41,007 bases of DNA from an uncultured Thalassovita sp. (GCA_937129345.1 CAKZMZ010000124.1:1-41007), one strand, 5' to 3'. Positions 16,600 to 24,910 are shown, numbered from the stretch's first letter. The notes: a model not told the origin generated them from the sequence alone. Made by a program: numbers and translations.

Positions 16600-17544
16600 A
16601 TGAGGGCGGCAGTAATAGACATGGGTACCAATACCTTTAATTTACTTATTGGAGAATTGTATGAAAACTCTCTAAGAACCTTGTACTCCGAAAGGGTTTT
16701 TGTTAAAATCGGGAAAGGTGGAATTAGCAACGGAAAATTGACTGAGAAAGCCATTTTAAGAGCGAAAAGTGCCTTAGAGAAGTATAGCTCCACCATTAGT
16801 AGGTTTAATACAAAAGAAGTAAGGGTTACAGCTACTAGTGCCATAAGATCGGCCAGTAATGCGTCTATTTTACTAAGTCAAGTAAAAAATGAATTAGGGT
16901 TTGAAATTGCAGTAATCAACGGAAAGCAAGAAGCAGAACTCATATACAAGGGAGTTAAAACTGCTATAGATTTGGGTAAGCATCCTTCTCTAATAGCTGA
17001 TATTGGCGGCGGAAGTGTTGAGTTCATTATAGCAAACAAGGACAAAATTTTTTGGAGAGACAGCTATGAGATTGGGGCTCAAAGGCTGTTTGACCGCTTT
17101 CATAATAACGATCCTATTACTACTAATGAGCAGCATCATTTGCAATCTTACTTAGAAAGTGAACTTGAAGATTTATCTCAGCAGATTTACAAGCATCAAC
17201 CCCAAATGCTCATTGGCTGTGCAGGTACTTTTAGCACAATAAAGGCAATACACTGTCTGCAAAAAGGCACATTAGATTTGATTTCCAAAACTGATTATCC
17301 TATGGAAATACCTGCTTATTTAGCCATTCATGAAGAACTGCTAAGCAAAAACCTTAAAGAAAGAAAAGCCATACCCGGCATGCTAGAAGAGCGTGCAGAT
17401 ATGATTGTTGTGGCTTCTTGTATCGTAAGTTTTTTACTGGAAAATTATGCTTTTAGAGGAATCAAGATCACCAGTGCTGCCTTAAAAGATGGTCTTTTAT
17501 GGGAAACCCTTAATCATACCGACGACAAGCTAGATTTTTTATAG
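16600..17544 (+). CDS. Ppx/GppA-family phosphatase
   Basis: The 314-residue protein has the ASKHA-fold phosphate-1 motif AVIDMGTNTFNLLIGE (residues 4-19) and phosphate-2 motif ADIGGGSVEFII. The VTATSAIRSASNA segment between them is typical of the exopolyphosphatase family. The length fits the short Ppx/GppA form without the C-terminal HD domain. It hydrolyses inorganic polyphosphate or pppGpp; the sequence does not tell which. It converges on gldE with only 2 bp between stop codons. Confidence 0.88.
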   Translation: MRAAVIDMGTNTFNLLIGELYENSLRTLYSERVFVKIGKGGISNGKLTEKAILRAKSALEKYSSTISRFNTKEVRVTATSAIRSASNASILLSQVKNELGFEIAVINGKQEAELIYKGVKTAIDLGKHPSLIADIGGGSVEFIIANKDKIFWRDSYEIGAQRLFDRFHNNDPITTNEQHHLQSYLESELEDLSQQIYKHQPQMLIGCAGTFSTIKAIHCLQKGTLDLISKTDYPMEIPAYLAIHEELLSKNLKERKAIPGMLEERADMIVVASCIVSFLLENYAFRGIKITSAALKDGLLWETLNHTDDKLDFL

Positions 17545-17546
17545 CT

Positions 17547-18908
17547 TTATTTAGTAGTAGGCTTGTTAAGGGTTGTTTGTTCTCTGATTAGTACCCTTAT
17601 CGATTTTATCCTTTTCTTATCTACAGAAACCACTGTAAATCTAAAGTTTTTAAAGTCGTATGTTTCGCCTGAGTTGGGTATTCTAGAAAAAAGCTCTAGC
17701 AAAAGTCCTCCCAAAGATTCGCTGTCGCCTTTAGCCTCTTCAAAAATTGATTGATCGACTTTTACCACTTTGCAAAAGTCATTTATAGAGGTCTTGCCTT
17801 CGAAGGTGTACAAATTCTTATCAATCCTTTTGTATTCTATATCTTCATCATCATCGAACTCATCGTTGATCTCTCCCACAATTTCTTCGATAATGTCTTC
17901 CATAGTAATTAATCCTGAAGTGCCACCGTACTCATCTACTACAATAGCCATGTGCACACGTTTTTTCTGAAAATCACGTAAGAGCTCATCTATTTTTTTG
18001 GTTTCAGGTACAAAAAAAGTGGGTTTCGTAATTAATTGCTGCCATTCAAAATTTTCATCTCTATCTATAAAAGGTAGTAATTCTTTTACGTAGAGTATGC
18101 CTTCAATTTTATCTATGGTCTCGCTATAAATAGGAATTCTAGAATAAGAGCATTTATTGACTTTGTCCATGAGTTGGTGAAAATCGTCTTCTACATCAAA
18201 AGCTGTAATGTCTATCCTTGACCTCATGATTTGCTTTACCGTTTTTGTCCCAAAGCTTACTATACCTTTTAAGAGTTCTCTGTCTTCGTTTACCGAGGCG
18301 GTCATATCCACAACTTGCTTTAGTTCATGCATAGACACATCATAACCAGTGTGCTTGAATCTTTGCTCAAGCCGATCGCTTATTGTCATTAATAACCAAG
18401 CAAAAGGCCGTAAAACGCTCGAGGCAAAATACAGCATGCCTGAGGTAAAACGTGCGAATATTAGGTTTTTTTCAGTTGCGTAGATTTTGGGTACTATTTC
18501 ACCAAAAAACACTATGGCAGCGGTAACGATTACTGTTAACCAAAAAACAGCCTCTTCGTTTTCCCTGCCAGATATCTCCCAAGTGGCAAAGGTACAAAGC
18601 GTTACTAGTGCCACATTAACCAGGTTATTTAGGATAAGTATTGTGGCCAATAGCTGCTTTGGCTGCGATAAAAGCCTAACTATATTAATAGAATTGGTTT
18701 TATTGCTGTGTTTACAATTTTCTAACTGCTTTGGGGATAAAGAAAAAAATGCTACCTCAGACCCTGATATCAGGGCTGAGAGCAGCAGTAAAACTATTGA
18801 TGCAATAAAAATCGGATATATAATAATCGGAACTTCTAATACTGTGCTTAATATCTGTAAATAAGGCTCCGGTTCTATGATGTTGCTACTATAACTACCT
18901 TCTTCCAA
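17547..18908 (-). CDS. gldE: Gliding-motility-associated transmembrane protein GldE (CNNM/CBS/CorC)
   Basis: The 453-residue protein has a CNNM/DUF21 transmembrane domain (about 35-190, including [22 protein letters not shown]). A pair of CBS domains follows (about 205-330, with [15 protein letters not shown] and [30 protein letters not shown]), then an acidic linker and a CorC_HlyC domain. It resembles GldE, which is tied to gliding and type IX secretion in Bacteroidota, and belongs to the hemolysin-C/CorC family of putative ion transporters. It is the last gene of the mutY-ssb-gldE run, 25 bp after ssb, an arrangement recalled as common in the phylum. gldD, which often follows gldE, is not here. 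Confidence 0.87.
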   Translation of the reverse strand: MEEGSYSSNIIEPEPYLQILSTVLEVPIIIYPIFIASIVLLLLSALISGSEVAFFSLSPKQLENCKHSNKTNSINIVRLLSQPKQLLATILILNNLVNVALVTLCTFATWEISGRENEEAVFWLTVIVTAAIVFFGEIVPKIYATEKNLIFARFTSGMLYFASSVLRPFAWLLMTISDRLEQRFKHTGYDVSMHELKQVVDMTASVNEDRELLKGIVSFGTKTVKQIMRSRIDITAFDVEDDFHQLMDKVNKCSYSRIPIYSETIDKIEGILYVKELLPFIDRDENFEWQQLITKPTFFVPETKKIDELLRDFQKKRVHMAIVVDEYGGTSGLITMEDIIEEIVGEINDEFDDDEDIEYKRIDKNLYTFEGKTSINDFCKVVKVDQSIFEEAKGDSESLGGLLLELFSRIPNSGETYDFKNFRFTVVSVDKKRIKSIRVLIREQTTLNKPTTK

Positions 18909-18933
18909 AATAAAAAATTATGGTAAAATATCA

Positions 18934-19365
18934 TTAAAAGGGCAGGTCGTCTGCTGAATCGCCCGAACTTTTCTCAAACTCAGGAGAAGGCTCTGATGCA
19001 TTGCTTGACGAGGAAGCAGCATTACCACCGCCTGAAGCCCTTGAGAGCATGGTCATATTAATTGCTCTTATCTTTATGTTTTTTCTTGGGTTACCTTCCT
19101 TATCTTCCCATTTGTCGGTTCTGATTTTTCCTTCTACGTAAATGGAATCGCCTTTTTTGAGATACTGCTCGGCAACTTTTGCCAAACCATCCCACATTTC
19201 TACGTCATGCCATTCTGTATTATCAATTCTATTTCCTGATTTATCCTTATAACTCTCTGTTGTGGCCAATCTGACGTTTGCCACTACTGAACCACTTTCT
19301 AAATGTCTTACTTCTGGGTCTTGACCTAGGTTTCCCAATAATATTACTTTGTTTACTCCAGCCAT
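18934..19365 (-). CDS. ssb: Single-stranded DNA-binding protein
   Basis: I start at the ATG at 19365 (MAGVNKVILLGNLGQDPEVR, 143 residues) because a longer frame adds only an atypical MRLIKKQHS. The OB fold is complete, with NTEWHDVEMWDGLAKVAEQYLKKGDSIYVEGKI. A Gly/Ser-rich linker follows, ending in the acidic tip ADDLPF that recruits partner proteins. It binds ssDNA as a tetramer in replication and repair. It is part of the minus-strand operon between mutY and gldE. Confidence 0.95.
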   Translation of the reverse strand: MAGVNKVILLGNLGQDPEVRHLESGSVVANVRLATTESYKDKSGNRIDNTEWHDVEMWDGLAKVAEQYLKKGDSIYVEGKIRTDKWEDKEGNPRKNIKIRAINMTMLSRASGGGNAASSSSNASEPSPEFEKSSGDSADDLPF

Positions 19366-19416
19366 TGAATGTTGTTTTTTTATGAGCCGCAAAATTACGG
19401 TTATAAATAAAAATAG

Positions 19417-20475
19417 CTAAAAAATATATTCCTTCAAATATTTACTGACCAATACAGGCTTAGGTAATTCCTCTATAGCCTCTATGCTATATAAGTTCGC
19501 CTTATTTTTTGATAAAAAAGCATCAAAAACATTTAAATCACTATTTTTGATTACATAAAAAACAGCTTCTATCCTTTGATGTGTTAAAATATGGGTAAAA
19601 ATTTTAGATGCACTTACAGATAACTTCTTAATACCCTCTTTTTTTTCGAAATGTTCCGCAACTTGTTCAAAATCAAGTTTTTGTTCAGACTCAATTAAAG
19701 GAAAATCGAAAAGACCTTGCCATATATCATTTTCAGAACGTTTTTTTAGAAAGTACTCATTTGCCTTATTTAGCACAAGGTAATGAAAATAGCGCTTTCT
19801 CTTCTTGATTTTTTTCCCTTTTACAGGAAGTTTGTCCTGCTTTTGTGTGAGCCTCGCTGAACACTCTGCTGTAAATGGGCAAAACATACAATTGGGATTA
19901 TGCGGTGTACAATGCATAGCCCCAAACTCCATAATAGCTTGGTTATGTAAGTCAGGGTTTTGTTCAGAAATTAAGCTATTGGCCAATTCGGTAAAAACCT
20001 TCTTTCCTTCATTGCTGCCAATGTCTACATCTATACCAAAAAGACGGGCCAATACTCTAAATACATTACCATCTAGTACGGCTACTTTTTCTTTATAGGC
20101 AAAGGATGCAATGGCCGCAGCAGTGTATTCTCCTACTCCCTTCAACTTTTTCAATTCTGTATAACTTTCGGGAAATTTACCATTAAGCTCGTTGGCTACA
20201 TACCTTGCTGCTGCATGTAGGTTTCTTGCGCGACTGTAATAACCCAAACCTTGCCATAACCTAAGCACCTCTTGCTCATTTGCCTCGGCCAACGAAAAAA
20301 CATCGGGAAATTTTTCTACAAATTTGAAGTAATATGGCAAGCCTTGGGCCACACGTGTTTGCTGTAAGATGATTTCAGAGAGCCAAATTTTGTAGGGGTC
20401 TTTGGTTTCTCTCCAAGGAAGCTCTCTTTTATTTTCTTGATACCACTTAACTAACCTTATTGAAAATTCTCGCAT
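19417..20475 (-). CDS. mutY: A/G-specific adenine glycosylase
   Basis: The 352-residue protein has catalytic Glu34 (WLSEIILQQTRV), the HhH motif LKGVGEYTAAAIASFAY (111-127) and catalytic Asp135 (VLDGNVFRV). The 4Fe-4S cluster is perfect: Cys189-x6-Cys196-x2-Cys199-x5-Cys205. The C-terminal third is a Nudix-like 8-oxoG recognition domain (WQGLFDFPLIESEQ, then FTHILTHQRIEAVFYVI). It removes adenine opposite 8-oxoguanine. It starts 14 bp after the 54-residue gene and ends about 50 bp before ssb. Confidence 0.96.
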   Translation of the reverse strand: MREFSIRLVKWYQENKRELPWRETKDPYKIWLSEIILQQTRVAQGLPYYFKFVEKFPDVFSLAEANEQEVLRLWQGLGYYSRARNLHAAARYVANELNGKFPESYTELKKLKGVGEYTAAAIASFAYKEKVAVLDGNVFRVLARLFGIDVDIGSNEGKKVFTELANSLISEQNPDLHNQAIMEFGAMHCTPHNPNCMFCPFTAECSARLTQKQDKLPVKGKKIKKRKRYFHYLVLNKANEYFLKKRSENDIWQGLFDFPLIESEQKLDFEQVAEHFEKKEGIKKLSVSASKIFTHILTHQRIEAVFYVIKNSDLNVFDAFLSKNKANLYSIEAIEELPKPVLVSKYLKEYIF

Positions 20476-20489
20476 CTATCAAAATATCA

Positions 20490-20654
20490 TTAGCCACAAC
20501 CCAAAAGTCTTTTAAAGCCATCTTCAGGTATACTGGAAAGGTCATTTATACCTACTTCCTGCTGGTCAGAATCCAGTTTTTCAGATTCCTCAGCCTGATT
20601 TTTCTTCTGCTTGATGTCTTGATTGTTTTCTTTTACCTTATTTTCCTTTTCCAT
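20490..20654 (-). CDS. Small charged protein ending in FKRLLGCG
   Basis: The frame from the ATG at 20654 encodes 54 residues. The first half is a lysine/glutamate/glutamine-rich helix (MEKENKVKENNQDIKQKKNQ). The tail is more structured, INDLSSIPEDGFKRLLGCG. It overlaps the end of the 81-residue gene by 17 bases in another frame and ends 14 bp before mutY, so it fits a translationally coupled operon. A GTG start farther up (20693) is possible but less likely. I do not recognise a family; the Gly-Cys-Gly end looks like a conserved feature. It could still be a chance frame. Confidence 0.45.
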   Translation of the reverse strand: MEKENKVKENNQDIKQKKNQAEESEKLDSDQQEVGINDLSSIPEDGFKRLLGCG

Positions 20655-20883
20655 AACTGCTGTTATCAAAGTAGTAATTTCTATAGTAAGCACTTCTGTA
20701 ATTTCTTTCTATGCAATTACCGAATTCGTCGCGCCTGCCTGTAGGGCAATCTCTACTGGCTGCTTTGATCACTTCTTTATTGTGGATACCGCCCAAACCA
20801 ATACCTGTGGTAGAGATATATGAAGTAACCCCGATAATTAAAGTAATGCCACCTAAGATAATTCCACGTGTTAGATTGATCAT
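20638..20883 (-). CDS. Small membrane-anchored protein with two cysteines
   Basis: The 81-residue protein has an N-terminal hydrophobic helix (GIILGGITLIIGVTSYIST, about 7-25). A short extracytoplasmic region follows with Cys46 and Cys57 in RDCPTGRRDEFGNCIERN, possibly a disulfide. The tail is rich in Tyr and Asn. Its ATG overlaps the DUF4178-like stop (ATGA), strongly suggesting co-translation. I do not recognise a family. Confidence 0.6.
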   Translation of the reverse strand: MINLTRGIILGGITLIIGVTSYISTTGIGLGGIHNKEVIKAASRDCPTGRRDEFGNCIERNYRSAYYRNYYFDNSSYGKGK

Positions 20884-22166
20884 TTATCTAAAATTTTAAA
20901 GTACCATGCTTTTATATATGGCGTTGTAGCCGGACTGTAGATAAATATGATAAAAACCAAAAAAACAATAAATAAGGCCGCAAAATATCTGCTTAGCAAT
21001 ATCCCTTTATTAATGGTAATATCAACACTATCTTCAGTACTTGTTTTTGTGAGCTTGGTACTTTCTTTAAAAACAACTGGAGTGAAGCGACCTTGTTTTT
21101 TAGGATTTATCAAATAACTTTCTTCTATTTCTTCCTCTGTCCACCTTTCTCCTTCAGAAATACCTGCGGCCTTCCAAAACCATTTTTCGAATAAGTGGAT
21201 GGCGTTTCCATTTTCATTATTGATCTCGACCGCTACTAAAACCTCGGTATTACTTGCAGATAAGTTACTTTTTACATTTACTGCATAGGTAGAATTTAAT
21301 GTGGCTATTTCAAATGGCTCTATTTTTAAACCTGTTTCTGGAATATCGTTCAGTTGTATTTTATTAGAATAAATAGCCATACCTTTATAACCTACTGAAA
21401 TAAAGAGCATCAAGAGCAAAAGAAACGTAGTGGCAATAATACTCCCTCTAAAGAAATTATACTCTTTTAGTTTTTTATTGTACTCAGAAAGATCGTTCTC
21501 ACTTTCTATCATCTTAAACATCCTTAACTCGGGCATTACATTTTGTACGAAAAAAGCCATGCTTGCCTCTTCTTTCTCTGGGTTCCATTCAGCCCCATAA
21601 GTATAACCATTGTACTTACAGGTAGCATACTTGATTTTCCTACCAGGGTAATAATTGTCATCGGCTTCTCCTTCAAAATAAAGGACTTTGCCTTCTCCTG
21701 TTTCCTCAATAGGCACGAAATTCATGTCAGAATAAATCCGCATAAATTTACCTGATAAATATTCTCCTACATCTTGGTCTGGAGCCTCGGGCCTAGAGAT
21801 ACTAAACCCAATGGCATTTTCGGTAATGGTGAGGTAATCATGCGACTCGCTGCGGCAGAACCATTCTTGGTAAGAAGCAGAACTTTTATTATGCTCTTTT
21901 TCTTGTGGCAACTCGTAATGTACTTTTATTACAGCCCTACCAGTGATTTTATATTGTACATCTTGATAATTAAAGCTTTGGCCAACCGCCAAATAACGTC
22001 TCGAGGGATATCCTTTTTTCTTGTTTTTGCCCAATATGGCTTTTTCAGGCCTAGCAGCTTTTAGCGAAATGATGCTAGAACAACTTTGACAACATGCAAA
22101 GTAGCTATCTGCATAAATCAATTGAATTTCTTCGTTGCAATTTGGACATGTTTCGGCAACTTTCAT
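20880..22166 (-). CDS. DUF4178-like zinc-ribbon membrane protein
   Basis: The 428-residue protein opens with a zinc ribbon (CPNC at 7-10, CQSC at 26-29). Beta-rich DUF4178-like modules follow (VGQSFNYQDVQYKITGRAVIKVHYE, EWFCRSESHDYLTITE, KVLYFEGEADDNYYPGRKIKYATC, GYTYGAEWNPEKEEASMAFF). It has two membrane helices (IIATTFLLLLMLFISVGY near 245 and YFAALFIVFLVFIIFIY near 400) bracketing a domain of about 130 residues. The family assignment is from overall pattern, so moderate. Function unknown. It is first in the operon leading through two small proteins to mutY, ssb and gldE; its promoter should be at 22167-22553. Confidence 0.6.
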   Translation of the reverse strand: MKVAETCPNCNEEIQLIYADSYFACCQSCSSIISLKAARPEKAILGKNKKKGYPSRRYLAVGQSFNYQDVQYKITGRAVIKVHYELPQEKEHNKSSASYQEWFCRSESHDYLTITENAIGFSISRPEAPDQDVGEYLSGKFMRIYSDMNFVPIEETGEGKVLYFEGEADDNYYPGRKIKYATCKYNGYTYGAEWNPEKEEASMAFFVQNVMPELRMFKMIESENDLSEYNKKLKEYNFFRGSIIATTFLLLLMLFISVGYKGMAIYSNKIQLNDIPETGLKIEPFEIATLNSTYAVNVKSNLSASNTEVLVAVEINNENGNAIHLFEKWFWKAAGISEGERWTEEEIEESYLINPKKQGRFTPVVFKESTKLTKTSTEDSVDITINKGILLSRYFAALFIVFLVFIIFIYSPATTPYIKAWYFKILDK

Positions 22167-22553
22167 GTGCGAATTGGATGCAAATCTTCTTTTCTAAACA
22201 ATCAATTATTCGGTAGTCATAAAAAATGGGCGCTTTTCTAATGAAATAATCACGCGCACAAAGCAATGGTAAAAATACCGAAAAGCAAGAATAAATAGAA
22301 CTACAAATCTCCATATGGTATTAGATTGGTAATTATAATCAACCTACCGTCAGCTTCAATTTTATCGTCAAAAATATTTCGATTGATACCATACCAAAGT
22401 GCAAAATCTTAAAACTATATCTTGTTTTATTAAAAACCGCCTACTGGTACTTTTCAAACTTTAAAAGAAATATGCTGTTTATCTTCGCATAACGGATAAT
22501 AAGTTAATTTTCGGTTTTGAGAGCTCAAAGTGACTATCTATTGAAGGCAGGGT
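22167..22553. other. 387-bp divergent intergenic region
   Basis: No credible gene is present. The region separates the minus-strand DUF4178/mutY operon from the plus-strand ECF sigma gene, so it should carry both promoters. I see only AT-rich DNA and a tentative promoter near 22460-22487. No strong terminator and no repeat of note were found. Confidence 0.5.
22460..22487 (+). promoter_or_regulatory. Tentative promoter of the ECF sigma gene
   Basis: The sequence tatcttcg (22480-22487), followed by ca, is one mismatch from the Bacteroidota -7 box TAnnTTTG. A cttta (-33-like, poor match to TTTG) lies about 17 bp upstream. The position is about 66 bp before the start. Weak evidence. Confidence 0.25.
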
Positions 22554-23171
22554 ATGAAAAATGCAGAATTTTTAAACAATGATGACATACTTTCCAAAAT
22601 AAAATCTGGCGACAGAGAAACCTGGGCTAATTTTATAAAAATGTATTACGAACCCATAAAAGGTTTTATATACAGAATGGTTTTACAAAATGCCCATGCC
22701 GAAGAACTTACCCAAGATGTGTTTGCCAATTTTTGGTATAAGAGGCACGAAATCGTTATCAAAACATCGTTAAAAGCCTACCTCTACCGCAGTGCAAGGA
22801 ATCTTACGCTCAACTTTATAAAGCGCAATAAATACGAAGCCAACTATAATGCCCAACTCGAAAAAACAATAAGTTACCAACACAATGAAACGGAAGAGCA
22901 GATCCATTATTCAGAACTAGAACTGACCCTCAAAAGAGAGATAGAAAACCTACCCGAAGAATGCAAAGAGATTTTTAAGCTAAGCCGTTACGAAGAATTA
23001 TCTTATAAAGAGATTGCAGATTTGTTAGAAACTCCGGTTAGGCGGGTGCATTATCAGATAGGCATTGCATTGAAAACCTTAAGAGAAAAACTGAAAAACA
23101 AGTATGGTAACACCTATTTTACTGTATTATATATTATATTAATAAACTTAATGGATTTTTTTGACCGCTGA
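22554..23171 (+). CDS. ECF RNA polymerase sigma factor (FecI-like)
   Basis: The 205-residue protein has sigma region 2 (AEELTQDVFANFWYKR, LKAYLYRSARNLTLNFIKR) and region 4 (LPEECKEIFKLSRYEELSYKEIADLLETPVRRVHYQIGIALKTLREKL). These are the two domains of an ECF factor. The last 20 residues (YFTVLYIILINLMDFF) are strongly hydrophobic, a tail I recall in other Bacteroidota ECF factors. It is followed after 91 bp by a FecR anti-sigma gene, so it is probably released by an outer-membrane signal. No susC-like or fecA-like gene follows. Confidence 0.92.
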   Translation: MKNAEFLNNDDILSKIKSGDRETWANFIKMYYEPIKGFIYRMVLQNAHAEELTQDVFANFWYKRHEIVIKTSLKAYLYRSARNLTLNFIKRNKYEANYNAQLEKTISYQHNETEEQIHYSELELTLKREIENLPEECKEIFKLSRYEELSYKEIADLLETPVRRVHYQIGIALKTLREKLKNKYGNTYFTVLYIILINLMDFFDR

Positions 23172-23262
23172 GTACTTTCAGTTGTCATATAAGAAAGGCT
23201 ATCGAAATTATTTTTAATTAAAGAAAAGCATATTCACGAACTTTACCACCTACTACCATTTT

Positions 23263-24288
23263 ATGAATAGCACATACTGGGATATCATAACTAAGAAACT
23301 TGGGGGCGACTGTACTGAGGAGGAGAAAATGACTTTTGAAAAACTGTTGTCTACTGATGAACAGTTTAAGGAAACTTACAACGACGCTTCTAAGATTTGG
23401 CAAACTTCTACTTTAAGCAAATACACCCCAAACAGCAGTAAAGAAGTTACCAGAAATTTCAATGGCTTATTAGATAAAATTGATGCCAAAGCAGTTGCAC
23501 TGGAAAAAAGCGAGCGACCAAAAGCCCCTAAGCAAAAGTTTATAGAATTTAGGAGAAAATGGACCTGGGCTAGCATTGCAGCATCCATAATTTTTATTAT
23601 AGGTTTTTATTTTGCCTTTTCTCCTCAAGATCAAGCTACTAAAGAACCGCAAATCGCTACGCATTTTAGCAATCCCCAAGGAGCTGCACAAAAAAACATA
23701 AATCTGCCCGATGGCTCTACCGCTATGCTTATGGGAGGTACTTCTATAACCTGGGCCAATAGCAATACTTTAAAAAATGAAAGAAGATTATTTTTAGAAG
23801 GAGAAGCCATTTTTGATGTGCAGAACAATGCGCAAAAACCTTTCATAGTAAAAACCATGCATACAAGCATAAAAGTTTTAGGAACTGTTTTTAAGGTACA
23901 GGCATATAAAGACCTTCAATTAGAAACGGTTTCTGTAGAAGAAGGCAGAGTAGAATTTACTTCCAATGACAAAAAAGTTACCTTAAGCGCTAAAGAAAAG
24001 GCCTCGTTTGTACTCGAAAGCCAAGAATTTACTGCCGTAAAATCGCTTGAAATCAGCGACAACAGTAATCGTATTTTCTTTGATAATATCGATTTGCAAT
24101 CCGCTTCTATAATATTAGAAAACAGATTTGGCAAAAAAATAAAACTAGCCGATAAAACATTGGCAAGAAGAAAGATATATGGCAAGTTTAATCGAGAGAA
24201 TCTTAATGAGATTTTACAGTCAATCAGCCTTGCGTTAGATATTAAATATGTGATTAAGGAAGACGCTATAGTACTTTCTAAAAAATAA
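23263..24288 (+). CDS. FecR-family anti-sigma factor
   Basis: The 341-residue protein has a cytoplasmic N-terminal part (1-100), one membrane helix (WASIAASIIFIIGFYFAFS, about 102-120) and a periplasmic FecR domain. That domain contains INLPDGSTAMLMGGTSITW, RRLFLEGEAIFDVQNNAQKPFIVKT and KVLGTVFKVQAYKD. The C-terminal part (FDNIDLQSASIILENRFGKKIKLADK to YVIKEDAIVLSKK) looks like DUF4974, the STN-like domain of Bacteroidota FecR proteins. It should hold the upstream ECF factor until a TonB-dependent receptor signals. A strong terminator follows, closing the two-gene unit. Confidence 0.92.
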   Translation: MNSTYWDIITKKLGGDCTEEEKMTFEKLLSTDEQFKETYNDASKIWQTSTLSKYTPNSSKEVTRNFNGLLDKIDAKAVALEKSERPKAPKQKFIEFRRKWTWASIAASIIFIIGFYFAFSPQDQATKEPQIATHFSNPQGAAQKNINLPDGSTAMLMGGTSITWANSNTLKNERRLFLEGEAIFDVQNNAQKPFIVKTMHTSIKVLGTVFKVQAYKDLQLETVSVEEGRVEFTSNDKKVTLSAKEKASFVLESQEFTAVKSLEISDNSNRIFFDNIDLQSASIILENRFGKKIKLADKTLARRKIYGKFNRENLNEILQSISLALDIKYVIKEDAIVLSKK

Positions 24289-24313
24289 TCCTAAGAAAAG
24301 ACCCTGTATTAGT

Positions 24314-24338
24314 AGACCGAAAGAAACACTTTCGGTCT
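24314..24338 (+). terminator. Rho-independent terminator after fecR
   Basis: A perfect 10-bp stem, agaccgaaag (24314-24323) with ctttcggtct (24329-24338), has loop aaaca and is followed by a run of T. It lies 25 bp after the FecR stop. Confidence 0.92.
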
Positions 24339-24346
24339 TTTTTTAT

Positions 24347-24383
24347 TTTCTATAGATAACATTATTGAATTTATCTATAGAAA
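24347..24383. promoter_or_regulatory. Perfect 13-bp inverted repeat before the ferredoxin gene
   Basis: Arms tttctatagataa (24347-24359) and ttatctatagaaa (24371-24383) are exact complements separated by 11 bases. Each arm contains the self-palindrome tctataga, with centres 25 bp apart. The right arm ends 10 bases before the ferredoxin ATG. This could be an operator for a dimeric repressor, or a leader hairpin. It lies just after the FecR terminator, so it belongs to the ferredoxin gene. Confidence 0.55.
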
Positions 24384-24393
24384 CCAGCAGTTT

Positions 24394-24720
24394 ATGGAAG
24401 AAATTGAAGTGACGATTATTGATCGCAAGGGCAAGGAGATTATAACAAAGGCACCCACAGACATGAACCTAAATCTTATGGAGTTGTGCAAAGCCAATGA
24501 GCTACCCGTACTCGGCACCTGTGGAGGCATGGCTTTATGTTCTACCTGCCATGTTTACATAGAAAGCGAGCATCAACTACCAGAAATGTCTGAGGCTGAG
24601 GAAGATATGCTAGACAGTGCCTTTTTTGTGGATGATGATAAAAGTAGATTGGGCTGCCAAATAAAGATTACGCCCGATTTAGATAATCTCGTTATTAAAC
24701 TGGCACCAGAAGCGGACTAA
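24394..24720 (+). CDS. 2Fe-2S ferredoxin (adrenodoxin type)
   Basis: The 108-residue protein binds a 2Fe-2S cluster by Cys43-x5-Cys49-x2-Cys52 (GTCGGMALCSTCHVYIE) and Cys88 (RLGCQIKI). This is the adrenodoxin/Isc-ferredoxin spacing. It is a soluble one-electron carrier; the partner reductase or oxygenase is not adjacent. It is the sole gene between two hairpins, so it is probably monocistronic, with the inverted repeat at 24347-24383 as a likely control site. Confidence 0.93.
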   Translation: MEEIEVTIIDRKGKEIITKAPTDMNLNLMELCKANELPVLGTCGGMALCSTCHVYIESEHQLPEMSEAEEDMLDSAFFVDDDKSRLGCQIKITPDLDNLVIKLAPEAD

Positions 24721-24767
24721 TGAAATCGAGGTTGACCGAGATGTTTACAGTTGGGGAATCATAATCT

Positions 24768-24799
24768 AAAAAGCCAGTTTAAAAAAGATTGGGCTTTTT
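24768..24799 (+). terminator. Terminator-like hairpin after the ferredoxin gene
   Basis: An 8-bp stem, aaaaagcc (24768-24775) with ggcttttt (24792-24799), has a 16-base loop. It lies about 48 bp after the ferredoxin stop. The T-run is inside the stem and the loop is long, so strength is moderate. Confidence 0.6.
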
Positions 24800-24894
24800 G
24801 CATTTGTCTTTCTAAGACTCGTTTAAGCCCAATGCACACAACTTACCATAATTTTCATTTAAACAGCAGGAAAACACTCTACTATAATGAAGTA

Positions 24895-24910
24895 TTTAAG
24901 TATACTTAAA
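24895..24910. promoter_or_regulatory. Perfect 16-bp palindrome before mscS
   Basis: The sequence tttaagtatacttaaa is a perfect palindrome 111-126 bp upstream of the MscS start. It could be an operator. The remaining 24721-25020 stretch holds the ferredoxin terminator and otherwise nothing recognised. Confidence 0.35.

Noticed and set aside
20490-20883. A single gene split by a frameshift (81-residue frame plus the overlapping 67-residue frame).
   Set aside because: The 81-residue frame ends cleanly with a TAA, the second frame has its own ATG in the overlap, and no homologue is known to me that spans both. Two coupled small genes is the simpler reading.
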